Origin: an uncultured Alkaliphilus sp.
Lineage (GTDB): Bacteria; Bacillota; Clostridia; Peptostreptococcales; Natronincolaceae
Reading direction: 5' to 3'
Assembly: GCA_938074565.1 (NCBI GenBank)
Contig: CALJEQ010000009.1
Coordinates: forward strand, 1 to 64,000
DNA: 64,000 nt
Shown: positions 15,501 through 22,667 of the stretch, in pieces
Layout of the letters: each line of letters opens with the position of its first letter
Position numbering within the stretch: position 1 is the stretch's first letter
The notes under the pieces: generated by a model
Databases searched by the model: none
Told to the model about the DNA's origin: nothing
The model's input: only the letters and a program-made list of their open reading frames with translations
Program-made: the position numbers and the translations under genes

Positions 15501-16724
15501 TTGAATCAAGGGGGCTTTTTAAATGTTACATCTGAAATTGGCAAATTAAAAGCAGTACTACTTCATCGTCCTGGACAGGAACTGGAGAGGTTAACTCCGC
15601 AATACCTTCATGAATTACTTTTTGATGATATTCCTTGGTTAAAGCAAATGAGAAAAGAACATGATCTATTTGCTGATACAATGAGGACAAGAGGAACTAC
15701 CGTTTATTATTATGAAGAACTACTAGAGGAACTTCTAACAACTGAAGAAATTAAAAAAAGCTTTATTAAAGACATTATTAATAATTGTAATATTGCAAAT
15801 GTTGAACTTGAAAGAATAATAGAAGAGTTCATACTTTCAAAAGATTCAAAGGAAATCGTTAACATCGCTATTGCAGGGTTACGAAAAAATGACCTGCCAG
15901 AAGTAGAAAGAGACTTTCATTTAGTGGATTACATAAAAGAGCATCATCCTTTTTATATCAATCCAATTCCTAATCTATACTTTACAAGGGACCCTGGAAC
16001 AGTAATTACTAATGGACTTTCCATTAACAAAATGAATACTCCAGCTAGAAACCGTGAAACCATGTTTTTAGAGTATATTTATCATTATCATCCATTGTTT
16101 AAGAAGGAAAATACCCCTCTTTGGTATGACTATAAAGAAAGTCATTCTATAGAAGGTGGAGATATACTTGTTTTAAGCGATAAAGTTGTAGCAATAGGAT
16201 GTAGTGAAAGAACGTCTGCTAGAGGGATAGAAGTATTATCTGAAAGACTTTTAGAAAAAGCAAATATAGAAAAGGTATTGGCTATTGAAATACCCTTTAC
16301 AAGAGCATATATGCATCTAGATACAGTGTTTACAATGGTTGACTATGATAAGTTCACCATTTATCCTGGGGTACAAGGTCGGTTAAAGGCATATGAAATG
16401 ACAAAAGGGAAGTCTACTCCTAATGTAGTACAAATGGAGACCCTTGAGGCAGGGTTAAAAAGTGTGTTAAACCTTCCTGCCGTAAAATTAATTCAAAGTG
16501 GTGGCGGAGATGAACTTACAGCTGCTAGAGAACAATGGAACGATAGTACAAATACATTGGCTCTTGCACCAGGAGTTGTTGTTACATATAATCGAAATGA
16601 AGCATCAAATGAAACCCTTAGACAAAATGGGATTGAAGTGTTAGAAATCGAAGGATCTGAATTAGTACGTGGTAGAGGTGGTCCAAGATGTATGTCAATG
16701 CCTTTAGTAAGGGAAGAATTATAA
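15501..16724 (+). CDS. arcA: Arginine deiminase ArcA
   Basis: 407 residues, the usual ArcA length. It hydrolyses arginine to citrulline and ammonia, the first step of the ADI pathway. Conserved active-site blocks are FTRDPGTVI, ESHSIEGGDIL, HLDTVFTMVD and the C-terminal GRGGPRCMSMPL carrying the nucleophilic cysteine. The start is the TTG at 15501 after GGAAAGGGG; an upstream in-frame ATG at 15468 lacks a ribosome site. Forms arcABC with the next two genes. No arginine/ornithine antiporter gene (arcD) is next to it. Confidence 0.96.
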   Translation: MNQGGFLNVTSEIGKLKAVLLHRPGQELERLTPQYLHELLFDDIPWLKQMRKEHDLFADTMRTRGTTVYYYEELLEELLTTEEIKKSFIKDIINNCNIANVELERIIEEFILSKDSKEIVNIAIAGLRKNDLPEVERDFHLVDYIKEHHPFYINPIPNLYFTRDPGTVITNGLSINKMNTPARNRETMFLEYIYHYHPLFKKENTPLWYDYKESHSIEGGDILVLSDKVVAIGCSERTSARGIEVLSERLLEKANIEKVLAIEIPFTRAYMHLDTVFTMVDYDKFTIYPGVQGRLKAYEMTKGKSTPNVVQMETLEAGLKSVLNLPAVKLIQSGGGDELTAAREQWNDSTNTLALAPGVVVTYNRNEASNETLRQNGIEVLEIEGSELVRGRGGPRCMSMPLVREEL

Positions 16725-16771
16725 TAAAATAAATCTACATTAATCATTTAAAAACTGAGGAGGATTAACTT

Positions 16772-17764
16772 ATGCCAGTAAATTTAAAAGGAAGAAGTCT
16801 ACTAACACTGAAAGATTTTTCACCATTAGAAATTCGATATTTATTAGATTTATCAAGGGATTTAAAAGCTAAAAAAAGAATGGGTATAAAAGGTAACTTA
16901 TTAGAAGGAAAAAATATTGTGTTATTATTTGAAAAAGCATCTACTAGAACAAGATGTGCATTTGAAGTAGCAGCCTTTGATGAAGGTGCTCAAATAACTT
17001 TCTTAGGTTCTAATGACTCTCAAATGGGTAAAAAAGAGTCTTTAGAAGATACAGCTAAAGTATTAGGTAGATTCTATGATGGTATTGAATTTAGAGGGTT
17101 TAAACAAGAAACTGTAGAAATATTAGCCGCTCATTCAGGTGTACCTGTTTGGAATGGTTTAACTGACTTATACCATCCTACACAAATATTAGCTGACTGG
17201 TTAACTATTACTGAACATGTTGCTAAACCATTAAATAAAGTAAAATTTGCATACATTGGTGATGCAAGAAATAACATGGGTAACTCATTAATGATTGGTG
17301 CTGCAAAGATGGGTATGGACTTTAGAGCAGTTGCTCCTAAGAGCTTATTCCCATCAGAAGAACTAGTGGCAGAAATGAGGGAAGTTGCTAAAGAAACAGG
17401 AGCAACAATAACCTTAACTGAAGATGTAGCAGAAGGTGTAAAAGATGCTGATGTTATCTATACTGACGTATGGGTATCAATGGGTGAAGAAGATCAATTT
17501 GAAGATAGAATCAAAATGTTACTACCTTATCAAGTAAATATGGACATGATTAAAAAGACAGGAAATCCAGATGTAATCTTTATGCATTGTTTACCTGCAT
17601 TCCATGACTTAGAAACTAAAGTGGGTAGAGAAATCCATGAAAAATTTGGTTTAAAAGAAATGGAAGTAACTGACGAAGTATTTAGAAGTAAGCATTCAGT
17701 TGTTTTCGATGAAGCAGAAAACAGAATGCATACAATTAAAGCAGTAATGGTGGCTACAGTATAA
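16772..17764 (+). CDS. arcB: Catabolic ornithine carbamoyltransferase ArcB
   Basis: 330 residues. It converts citrulline and phosphate to ornithine and carbamoyl phosphate in the cytosol. Substrate motifs are complete: carbamoyl-phosphate binding [12 protein letters not shown] (about 53-64), [12 protein letters not shown] (HPTQ) and the ornithine loop [16 protein letters not shown] lies 9 bp before the ATG. It follows arcA by 47 bp in the same transcript. The context with arcA and arcC makes the catabolic role likely rather than arginine synthesis. Confidence 0.95.
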   Translation: MPVNLKGRSLLTLKDFSPLEIRYLLDLSRDLKAKKRMGIKGNLLEGKNIVLLFEKASTRTRCAFEVAAFDEGAQITFLGSNDSQMGKKESLEDTAKVLGRFYDGIEFRGFKQETVEILAAHSGVPVWNGLTDLYHPTQILADWLTITEHVAKPLNKVKFAYIGDARNNMGNSLMIGAAKMGMDFRAVAPKSLFPSEELVAEMREVAKETGATITLTEDVAEGVKDADVIYTDVWVSMGEEDQFEDRIKMLLPYQVNMDMIKKTGNPDVIFMHCLPAFHDLETKVGREIHEKFGLKEMEVTDEVFRSKHSVVFDEAENRMHTIKAVMVATV

Positions 17765-17813
17765 TAGATTAGTTAGTTATTATAGTTAGCAAGCAAAGTT
17801 TATATAGCTTAAG

Positions 17814-17874
17814 GATATGGAAGAAACCTATAATTCATTTTAATGTATAAGTATGGCAACTTCCATGTCTTTTT
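17814..17874 (+). terminator. Terminator-like hairpin between arcB and arcC
   Basis: GATATGGAAG (17814-17823) pairs with CTTCCATGTC (17860-17869, one G-U pair), followed by five T residues. The 36-nt loop makes it weaker than usual; it may only reduce read-through into arcC. Confidence 0.5.
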
Positions 17875-17974
17875 GTTATGCAACAATTTACATATAATCG
17901 ATAAAAGGTGTAGTGAATGTACGATTACAGACAAAATTAATTATAAATGATAACCCACAAAGGAGCGATGAAGC

Positions 17975-18937
17975 ATGGTAGTTCAGCAAAAAAGTAGAAT
18001 AGTATTGGCATTAGGTGGTAATGCTTTACAAGCTGATCCAAAGGATATTAGTGCAGAAGCACAAATGAAAACATCAATGGAAACTTCAAAATCTATTGTA
18101 GATTTAATTGAAGCTGGTCATGAGTTAATTTTAGCCCACGGCAATGGTCCACAAGTAGGACAAATCGTTGCAACTTACGAATCAGCTAACTTGGTAAATA
18201 ATGCATTACCAGTAATGCCTTTTCCAGAATGTGGAGCAATGAGTCAAGGTTACATCGGTTATCACTTACAACAAGCCATTAGAGAAGAGTTAGTTAATAG
18301 AAATATTGATAAATCAGTTGCAACAATAATTACGCAAGTAGTAGTGGATGAAAAGGACGAAGCCTTTAAAAATCCAACAAAACCAGTGGGTTCTTTCTTT
18401 ACAGAAGAAGAAGCACAAAAATTAATAGAAGAAAAAGGCTATACAATGAAAGAAGATTCTGGAAGAGGTTGGAGAAGGGTTGTTGCATCACCTGTTCCAG
18501 TGGATGTAGTAGAAGCACCAATTGTAAAAACATTAGTTGATGCAGGTCATGTGGTTATTACAGTTGGTGGTGGTGGTGTACCCGTTATTAATAGAGATGG
18601 TGTATTGGTGGGGACACCAGCAGTTATCGATAAAGACTTTGCATCAGGTAAAATAGCAGAAATATTAAATGCAGATTTCTTAGTTATTTTAACTGCTGTA
18701 GAAAAGGTTTCTATTAACTTTAATACACCACAACAAAAAGATTTATCAGAAGTTACAATTTCAGAGTTAAAAAGATATATTGAAGAAGGTCACTTTGCAC
18801 CAGGTTCAATGTTGCCTAAAGTAAAGGCAGCAATGAAGTTTGTTCAGTCTAAACCAGGTAGAAGAGCATTAATTACGTCTCTTGAAAAGGCAAAAGAAGG
18901 ACTTGCAGGACAAACTGGAACAGTAATAGTTGGATAA
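17975..18937 (+). CDS. arcC: Carbamate kinase ArcC
   Basis: 320 residues of the amino-acid kinase fold. It transfers phosphate from carbamoyl phosphate to ADP, yielding ATP, CO2 and ammonia. Family blocks: VLALGGNALQ, HGNGPQVGQI, ECGAMSQGYIGYHLQQ, GRGWRRVVASP, VGGGGVPV and GSMLPKVKAAMKF. The ATG follows CAAAGGAGCG. It lies 210 bp after arcB, so it may also have its own promoter. Last ADI-pathway step; completes arcABC. Confidence 0.96.
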   Translation: MVVQQKSRIVLALGGNALQADPKDISAEAQMKTSMETSKSIVDLIEAGHELILAHGNGPQVGQIVATYESANLVNNALPVMPFPECGAMSQGYIGYHLQQAIREELVNRNIDKSVATIITQVVVDEKDEAFKNPTKPVGSFFTEEEAQKLIEEKGYTMKEDSGRGWRRVVASPVPVDVVEAPIVKTLVDAGHVVITVGGGGVPVINRDGVLVGTPAVIDKDFASGKIAEILNADFLVILTAVEKVSINFNTPQQKDLSEVTISELKRYIEEGHFAPGSMLPKVKAAMKFVQSKPGRRALITSLEKAKEGLAGQTGTVIVG

Positions 18938-18954
18938 TAAAATAGGTATACAAT

Positions 18955-18985
18955 AAAGGGCAGAAAATTTTCTGTCCTTTTTTTT
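18955..18985 (+). terminator. Terminator after arcC
   Basis: Inverted repeat AAAGGGCAGAAAA / TTTTCTGTCCTTT (18955-18980, one G-U pair) followed by a T run to 18985. Confidence 0.85.
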
Positions 18986-19028
18986 CTTAGGTTCAATTCG
19001 ACCAAATATTTGTAAAATTAACATATAA

Positions 19029-19057
19029 TTGACAAATATAGTATAAAACGTTATAAT
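19029..19057 (+). promoter_or_regulatory. Consensus sigma-A promoter for the secreted hydrophobic protein
   Basis: TTGACA (19029-19034), a 17-bp spacer and TATAAT (19052-19057). It lies 128 bp upstream of the start codon at 19185, leaving an untranslated leader of about 120 nt. Confidence 0.8.
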
Positions 19058-19184
19058 GTTTTGGTAAATTTTTTTTAATATAATAATAGTTTATCCTATC
19101 GTCTAATGCTTTTCTAGATTTAATAGATGGTAGACCTTCTTGTAGGGGAGTGGGGACTAATAAAAAAATTGGGGGTATCAAATT

Positions 19185-19802
19185 ATGTCTAAAACGTTTA
19201 AATATCAATTGTTGTCTTTATTGTTAATTATTTGCATTTTTTCAACATCTAGTTTACTTGTATTTGCAAATGAGTATGACAATAAGCAATTTATTTACTT
19301 AACTAAAGAAGATGTATCTACTTATATAGAAGAAGCTGACAGTTCAGAATTAGTTAATATCGATGGATTAAATGTAAAATATTATTACGGAGAGAATTAC
19401 ACTGTTGTGGAAGAAAAAAATGGTTATGCTTTAGTTGTTTTCAATGATGATAAGTCTAGTATATTTGTAAATGGAAGAGAAGTTGAATCTGTAGTTGTTT
19501 ATGAGAAACCAATTAGTAGTTCCTCTTTCGGTACTATGTCCTCTGCTTGGACATATTTTGGAACAAAAGCAAGGTATTACAATATTGTATCATTAGTTCC
19601 ATCAGTAGTTGGCTCACTTATAGGTGGACTTGCTGGAGCTAAAGTTTCTCAACTTATTGTGGGAACACTAGGAGGTCTACTGGTGGGGGGTATGTTTCCA
19701 GAGTACTATATAACTACATTGACACAAGAGTGGTTTAGAATTATCGATCCTTTTTTAGAACTTGTAGAATGGCGTAGTGATATATGTTTATCATGGACCT
19801 AA
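19185..19802 (+). CDS. Secreted protein with glycine-rich hydrophobic segment, bacteriocin-like
   Basis: 205 residues of unrecognised family. Residues 1-29 form a Sec signal peptide (KTFKYQ, then a hydrophobic core, cleavage near VFA|NEY). A mostly polar region (30-120) includes IDGLNVKYYYGENYTVVEE and a serine-rich stretch SSSSFGTMSSAWTYFGTKAR. Residues about 136-168 are a long hydrophobic run rich in GxxG spacings (VVGSLIGGLAGAKVSQ, LGGLLVGGMFP). This architecture, followed by a small membrane protein, recalls secreted bacteriocins with dedicated immunity proteins, possibly of the geobacillin-26 type; this is inference, not a match I can verify. A weak GGGGGT ribosome site precedes the ATG, behind a consensus promoter. 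It lies in the accessory block between arcC and a putative peptide-quorum-sensing pair. Confidence 0.6.
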   Translation: MSKTFKYQLLSLLLIICIFSTSSLLVFANEYDNKQFIYLTKEDVSTYIEEADSSELVNIDGLNVKYYYGENYTVVEEKNGYALVVFNDDKSSIFVNGREVESVVVYEKPISSSSFGTMSSAWTYFGTKARYYNIVSLVPSVVGSLIGGLAGAKVSQLIVGTLGGLLVGGMFPEYYITTLTQEWFRIIDPFLELVEWRSDICLSWT

Positions 19803-19859
19803 TTCTAATAGAACACAAAATTTATGGTTTAAAATATAAAAATTAAGAGGTAAAAGACA

Positions 19860-20072
19860 ATGAATAAGAAGAGTAGAATACTAAGAGGTATGGTTGCTGC
19901 CCTACTAACATTAGTAATTTTTATTATTTTTACATCCATTTTTGGAGCCGACCCGTTAACCTTAATAAAAGATAACTTTGTGAGTGGTACGTCAATAGAA
20001 CTATATTTCCCATATATAAGTCTAATCTTATTAATTTCACTACTTGTAATTTACCATAAAGTAAAAAAATAG
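19860..20072 (+). CDS. Small two-span membrane protein, possible immunity partner
   Basis: 70 residues: basic start (MNKKSRILRG), hydrophobic span about 11-29, a polar loop of about 20 residues, a second span about 47-64 and a lysine-rich end (HKVKK). AAGAGG lies about 10 bp before the ATG. It begins 57 bp after the secreted hydrophobic protein, probably on the same transcript. Size and topology fit bacteriocin immunity proteins, but no family is recognised. The frame continues after its TAG stop into another hydrophobic open stretch (next entry). Confidence 0.55.
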   Translation: MNKKSRILRGMVAALLTLVIFIIFTSIFGADPLTLIKDNFVSGTSIELYFPYISLILLISLLVIYHKVKK

Positions 20073-20078
20073 ATTATT

Positions 20079-20228
20079 TTGAGACTTCACGAAATTCAAT
20101 ATGATAAAACTCATTACTTTATTATATTGCTCGCAATAGGTATAAATTTATTGGCACTAAGTTTCATATTGTTTTTCTATAATCTAGAATACAATAATAA
20201 ATTTAGCAAGAAATTAAATTATAAATGA
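20079..20228 (+). CDS. Possible 49-aa single-span membrane peptide or read-through extension
   Basis: Two codons after the preceding TAG, in the same frame, a TTG at 20079 opens 49 codons with a clear membrane span (FIILLAIGINLLALSFILFF, about residues 14-33) and a basic tail (NKFSKKLNYK). No ribosome site precedes the TTG. It may be a separate weakly translated gene, the former C-terminus of the 70-residue protein cut off by a nonsense change, or a read-through product. Confidence 0.35.
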   Translation: MRLHEIQYDKTHYFIILLAIGINLLALSFILFFYNLEYNNKFSKKLNYK

Positions 20229-20328
20229 TACTGTCTCAAATTGATTTATCAAAACTAAATAAACCCTAAAAAATTAGTTTTGAGTATTTGTTAGCACTTA
20301 ATTATAACTTAAAGAATAATCAAAAGTT

Positions 20329-20368
20329 AAGGATCAAACTTTGTATTGTACAGGGGTTGATTCTTTTT
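20329..20368 (+). terminator. Terminator-like hairpin in the 20.2-20.7 kb gap
   Basis: AAGGATCAA (20329-20337) pairs with TTGATTCTT (20357-20365, one G-U pair) and runs into TTTTTG. It could end the transcript of the secreted protein and its partner. The rest of the 20229-20685 gap holds no gene I can support, only the promoter listed next. Confidence 0.5.
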
Positions 20369-20542
20369 GTTTTGTCCTATAATAGGGTAAAGGGCATCTG
20401 ATAAGGGCTAAAAATATAAATACACAAAATTAATAATTAAATTTACAATGACTAATTTGTACAAAAGATAGTTTTGTTAAATTACATGTGACTTTCAAAT
20501 TTAAAAATTATTAATTTTTATTAAGTGTTATTAACTACAACA

Positions 20543-20571
20543 TTGAATGTTAGTTAAATTTGATATATAAT
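20543..20571 (+). promoter_or_regulatory. Probable promoter of the HTH-TPR regulator
   Basis: TTGAAT (20543-20548), a 17-bp spacer and TATAAT (20566-20571), 115 bp before the regulator start codon. Confidence 0.6.
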
Positions 20572-20685
20572 TATTAATAAGAAGAAGTACTATGTTAAAG
20601 CTTAATAATAAATAGACAATATAGCATATTATTAAATTCAGCTGTTTACGTGTAATAATTCTAATAGAAAGGGGCAGGAAACTTA

Positions 20686-22026
20686 ATGGAAGGACTAACA
20701 CCAGGGGAGAAAATAAAAAAACTACGATTGGATTTGGGTTTAAAACAAGATGACCTTACTAATGAAGAAGTTTCAAAATGCTTAATAAGTATGATAGAAA
20801 GAAACAAAAGAGGGCTAACATGGAGTGTTGCTAAAATAGTTGCAGATAGTTTTAATCAATATTATAAAAGTATGAATAAAGAAATTACTCCCGAATTTTT
20901 AATGGAGACAGAAATAGAACGGGTTAAAAAAGAATTTAACGAAGAAGTACAGTATATACAAACTTTATTAAAAGCTGGGAAGATTGATACAAAACTAATG
21001 ACACCTATTTTTGACAAACTTTTAGGTTTAGTGAACCAATGGAAATTGAGAAAAGAAAAGGCAGAGGTGCTTTTATTAAGGGGAGAGTTTTATTACTCAA
21101 CTTATCAATACAATAATTCCATAAAAGATCTTACGGAAGCTCTAGAATACTATATAGAAGAAAAAAACTATTACCTAGTTGCATACATATATAACTATAT
21201 GGGGGGTAACTATCAGTTGTTAATGTCTATAGACCAAGCAATAAATTATTACACTAAGGCATATGATATTACACTGGAACATAACACTGATAATAAGGAA
21301 AGGATTAGATTGCAAACAACAAAAAACCTTGTTGTTTGTTTTAGAAAAATGAAAAGGTATGATATAGCCATACAATATATAAATGGTTTTAAAGATGCCA
21401 AATGGAAGGATCTAATCCTTTATCAGAGGTTTAATTCAGAAATAATGCTACTGGAGGCAAATACTTATAGAGATATGACTAATTATGTAAGGGCAGAACA
21501 GGTATATAAGAAGCTTTTGGAAATAAAGGACGAGTTGGATAAAGATGTTTTATTTTTGACTTATGATAATTATGCAATCTTATTACTTGAAATGGGAAAA
21601 GTGGATAGTGCTGTAAAAAAAGTTAGCAAAGCATATGAGTTAATGGATAAGGTATTACCATATTTTAGACTGGGGTTAATATTTACAAAAAGTAAGTGTC
21701 ATATTAAGTCTGGAAGGTTAAGTAAGCTATTTGAAACGCTAAAAGAGGGGATAGACCTTGCAGAAGAAGTTAATAATATAGAAATGTTTATTAATTTTAA
21801 TTTTGCCTATGCACAAATGTATATCTCATTAAAAAATTATGAAAATGCTTTAAAACATATAAAAACTGTGGAAAAATATGTTATACAAAATAATATAAAG
21901 ACCAAAGAATATGATTTGAATATTTTCTTGGCAGAAGTTTATTATAAGGCAGGAGAAACAGACAAAGGGCTAGAATATATGTTGAAAAATAGAAAAGATT
22001 ATTTTGACTTGCAAAATTTAAAATAA
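20686..22026 (+). CDS. RRNPP-like HTH-TPR regulator (putative peptide receptor)
   Basis: 446 residues. Residues 6-62 form a Cro/CI-type helix-turn-helix (TPGEKIKKLRLDLGLKQDDL, SKCLISMIERNKRGLT). From about 90 to the end are repeated helical pairs of TPR type, for example RGEFYYSTYQYNNSIKDL, YIYNYMGGNYQLLMSIDQAI, YDNYAILLLEMGKVDSAVKK and YAQMYISLKNYENALKHI. This layout is that of PlcR/NprR/PrgX receptors, whose TPR groove binds a re-imported pheromone and controls DNA binding. A 55-codon exported peptide gene follows after 15 bp, the classical receptor-propeptide arrangement. AAAGGGG precedes the ATG. A paralogue with a very similar N-terminus lies at 34317-35624. Targets are unknown; the flanking secreted-protein genes are candidates. 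Confidence 0.85.
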   Translation: MEGLTPGEKIKKLRLDLGLKQDDLTNEEVSKCLISMIERNKRGLTWSVAKIVADSFNQYYKSMNKEITPEFLMETEIERVKKEFNEEVQYIQTLLKAGKIDTKLMTPIFDKLLGLVNQWKLRKEKAEVLLLRGEFYYSTYQYNNSIKDLTEALEYYIEEKNYYLVAYIYNYMGGNYQLLMSIDQAINYYTKAYDITLEHNTDNKERIRLQTTKNLVVCFRKMKRYDIAIQYINGFKDAKWKDLILYQRFNSEIMLLEANTYRDMTNYVRAEQVYKKLLEIKDELDKDVLFLTYDNYAILLLEMGKVDSAVKKVSKAYELMDKVLPYFRLGLIFTKSKCHIKSGRLSKLFETLKEGIDLAEEVNNIEMFINFNFAYAQMYISLKNYENALKHIKTVEKYVIQNNIKTKEYDLNIFLAEVYYKAGETDKGLEYMLKNRKDYFDLQNLK

Positions 22027-22041
22027 AAGGAGGTTTTAAAA

Positions 22042-22209
22042 ATGAAAAAGATTAAAAGCGTATTGGTATCTTTATTAATCTGTTCTCTTGTTTTCGTAAA
22101 TAGTAGTGGTGTAATAACTAAATATAGCAACTTAAATAATATAGAAAACAAAACAGTTTTAGGTTATAACTTTATATTACTAAATGACCCTCCCCCTAGT
22201 ATAGGATAG
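22042..22209 (+). CDS. Putative signalling propeptide (55 aa) of the RRNPP-like system
   Basis: A 55-codon gene beginning 15 bp after the regulator, with a near-perfect ribosome site (AAAGGAGG, 9 bp upstream of ATG). Residues 1-20 are a Sec-type signal (KKIK, then VLVSLLICSLVFVN). A polar middle follows (about 21-39), and the C-terminus is GYNFILLNDPPPSIG. Pro-peptides of Phr, PapR and NprX type have this build: signal, spacer, and a 5-10 residue pheromone at the C-terminus. The mature signal is therefore predicted within LLNDPPPSIG. A terminator 95 bp downstream closes the two-gene unit. Alternative: an unrelated small secreted peptide. Confidence 0.75.
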   Translation: MKKIKSVLVSLLICSLVFVNSSGVITKYSNLNNIENKTVLGYNFILLNDPPPSIG

Positions 22210-22303
22210 GTTTTAATAAAACTTAATCAAGCGTATATACATAATAACACTAAGCACAAAAGTAGAACAAAAGCGTAGTTTAACTAAATATAATCTTTCT
22301 AAT

Positions 22304-22353
22304 AAAGAACATGAAGGTTTAAAAATTTTATTTAAACATATTGTTCTTTTTTA
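22304..22353 (+). terminator. Terminator after the propeptide gene
   Basis: Outer stem AAAGAACA / TGTTCTTT (22304-22311, 22342-22349) with inner GTTTAAA / TTTAAAC pairing, then a T run. Downstream to 22667 I see only A/T-rich sequence with no clear gene; a TATAAT at about 22550 may belong to the next gene's promoter. Confidence 0.8.
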
Positions 22354-22667
22354 GTGGAAAAAGACTAAAACAGATAAGTTTAAAATTTTAAAAATATATA
22401 AAATTAATTATTTTTAAAAAACATGGAACTTTTGTACCACATTGACAGTCTAATGTTAATAAAGAAAAAAATTAGGGTATATGTGAATAAAGTGTTATTA
22501 TTAAATGGGTAGAAATGTTTATTTTTATTTTAGTGTTAGATAATGTATAATAAAAATAAAAATATAATTTTCCGTTTTTACAATTATATTACAACTTTTA
22601 AAGTTTAGTATGAATGTAAAAGTCGGTGAATATATACAATATGGAAACATAATGAAGGGGTGGTTAA

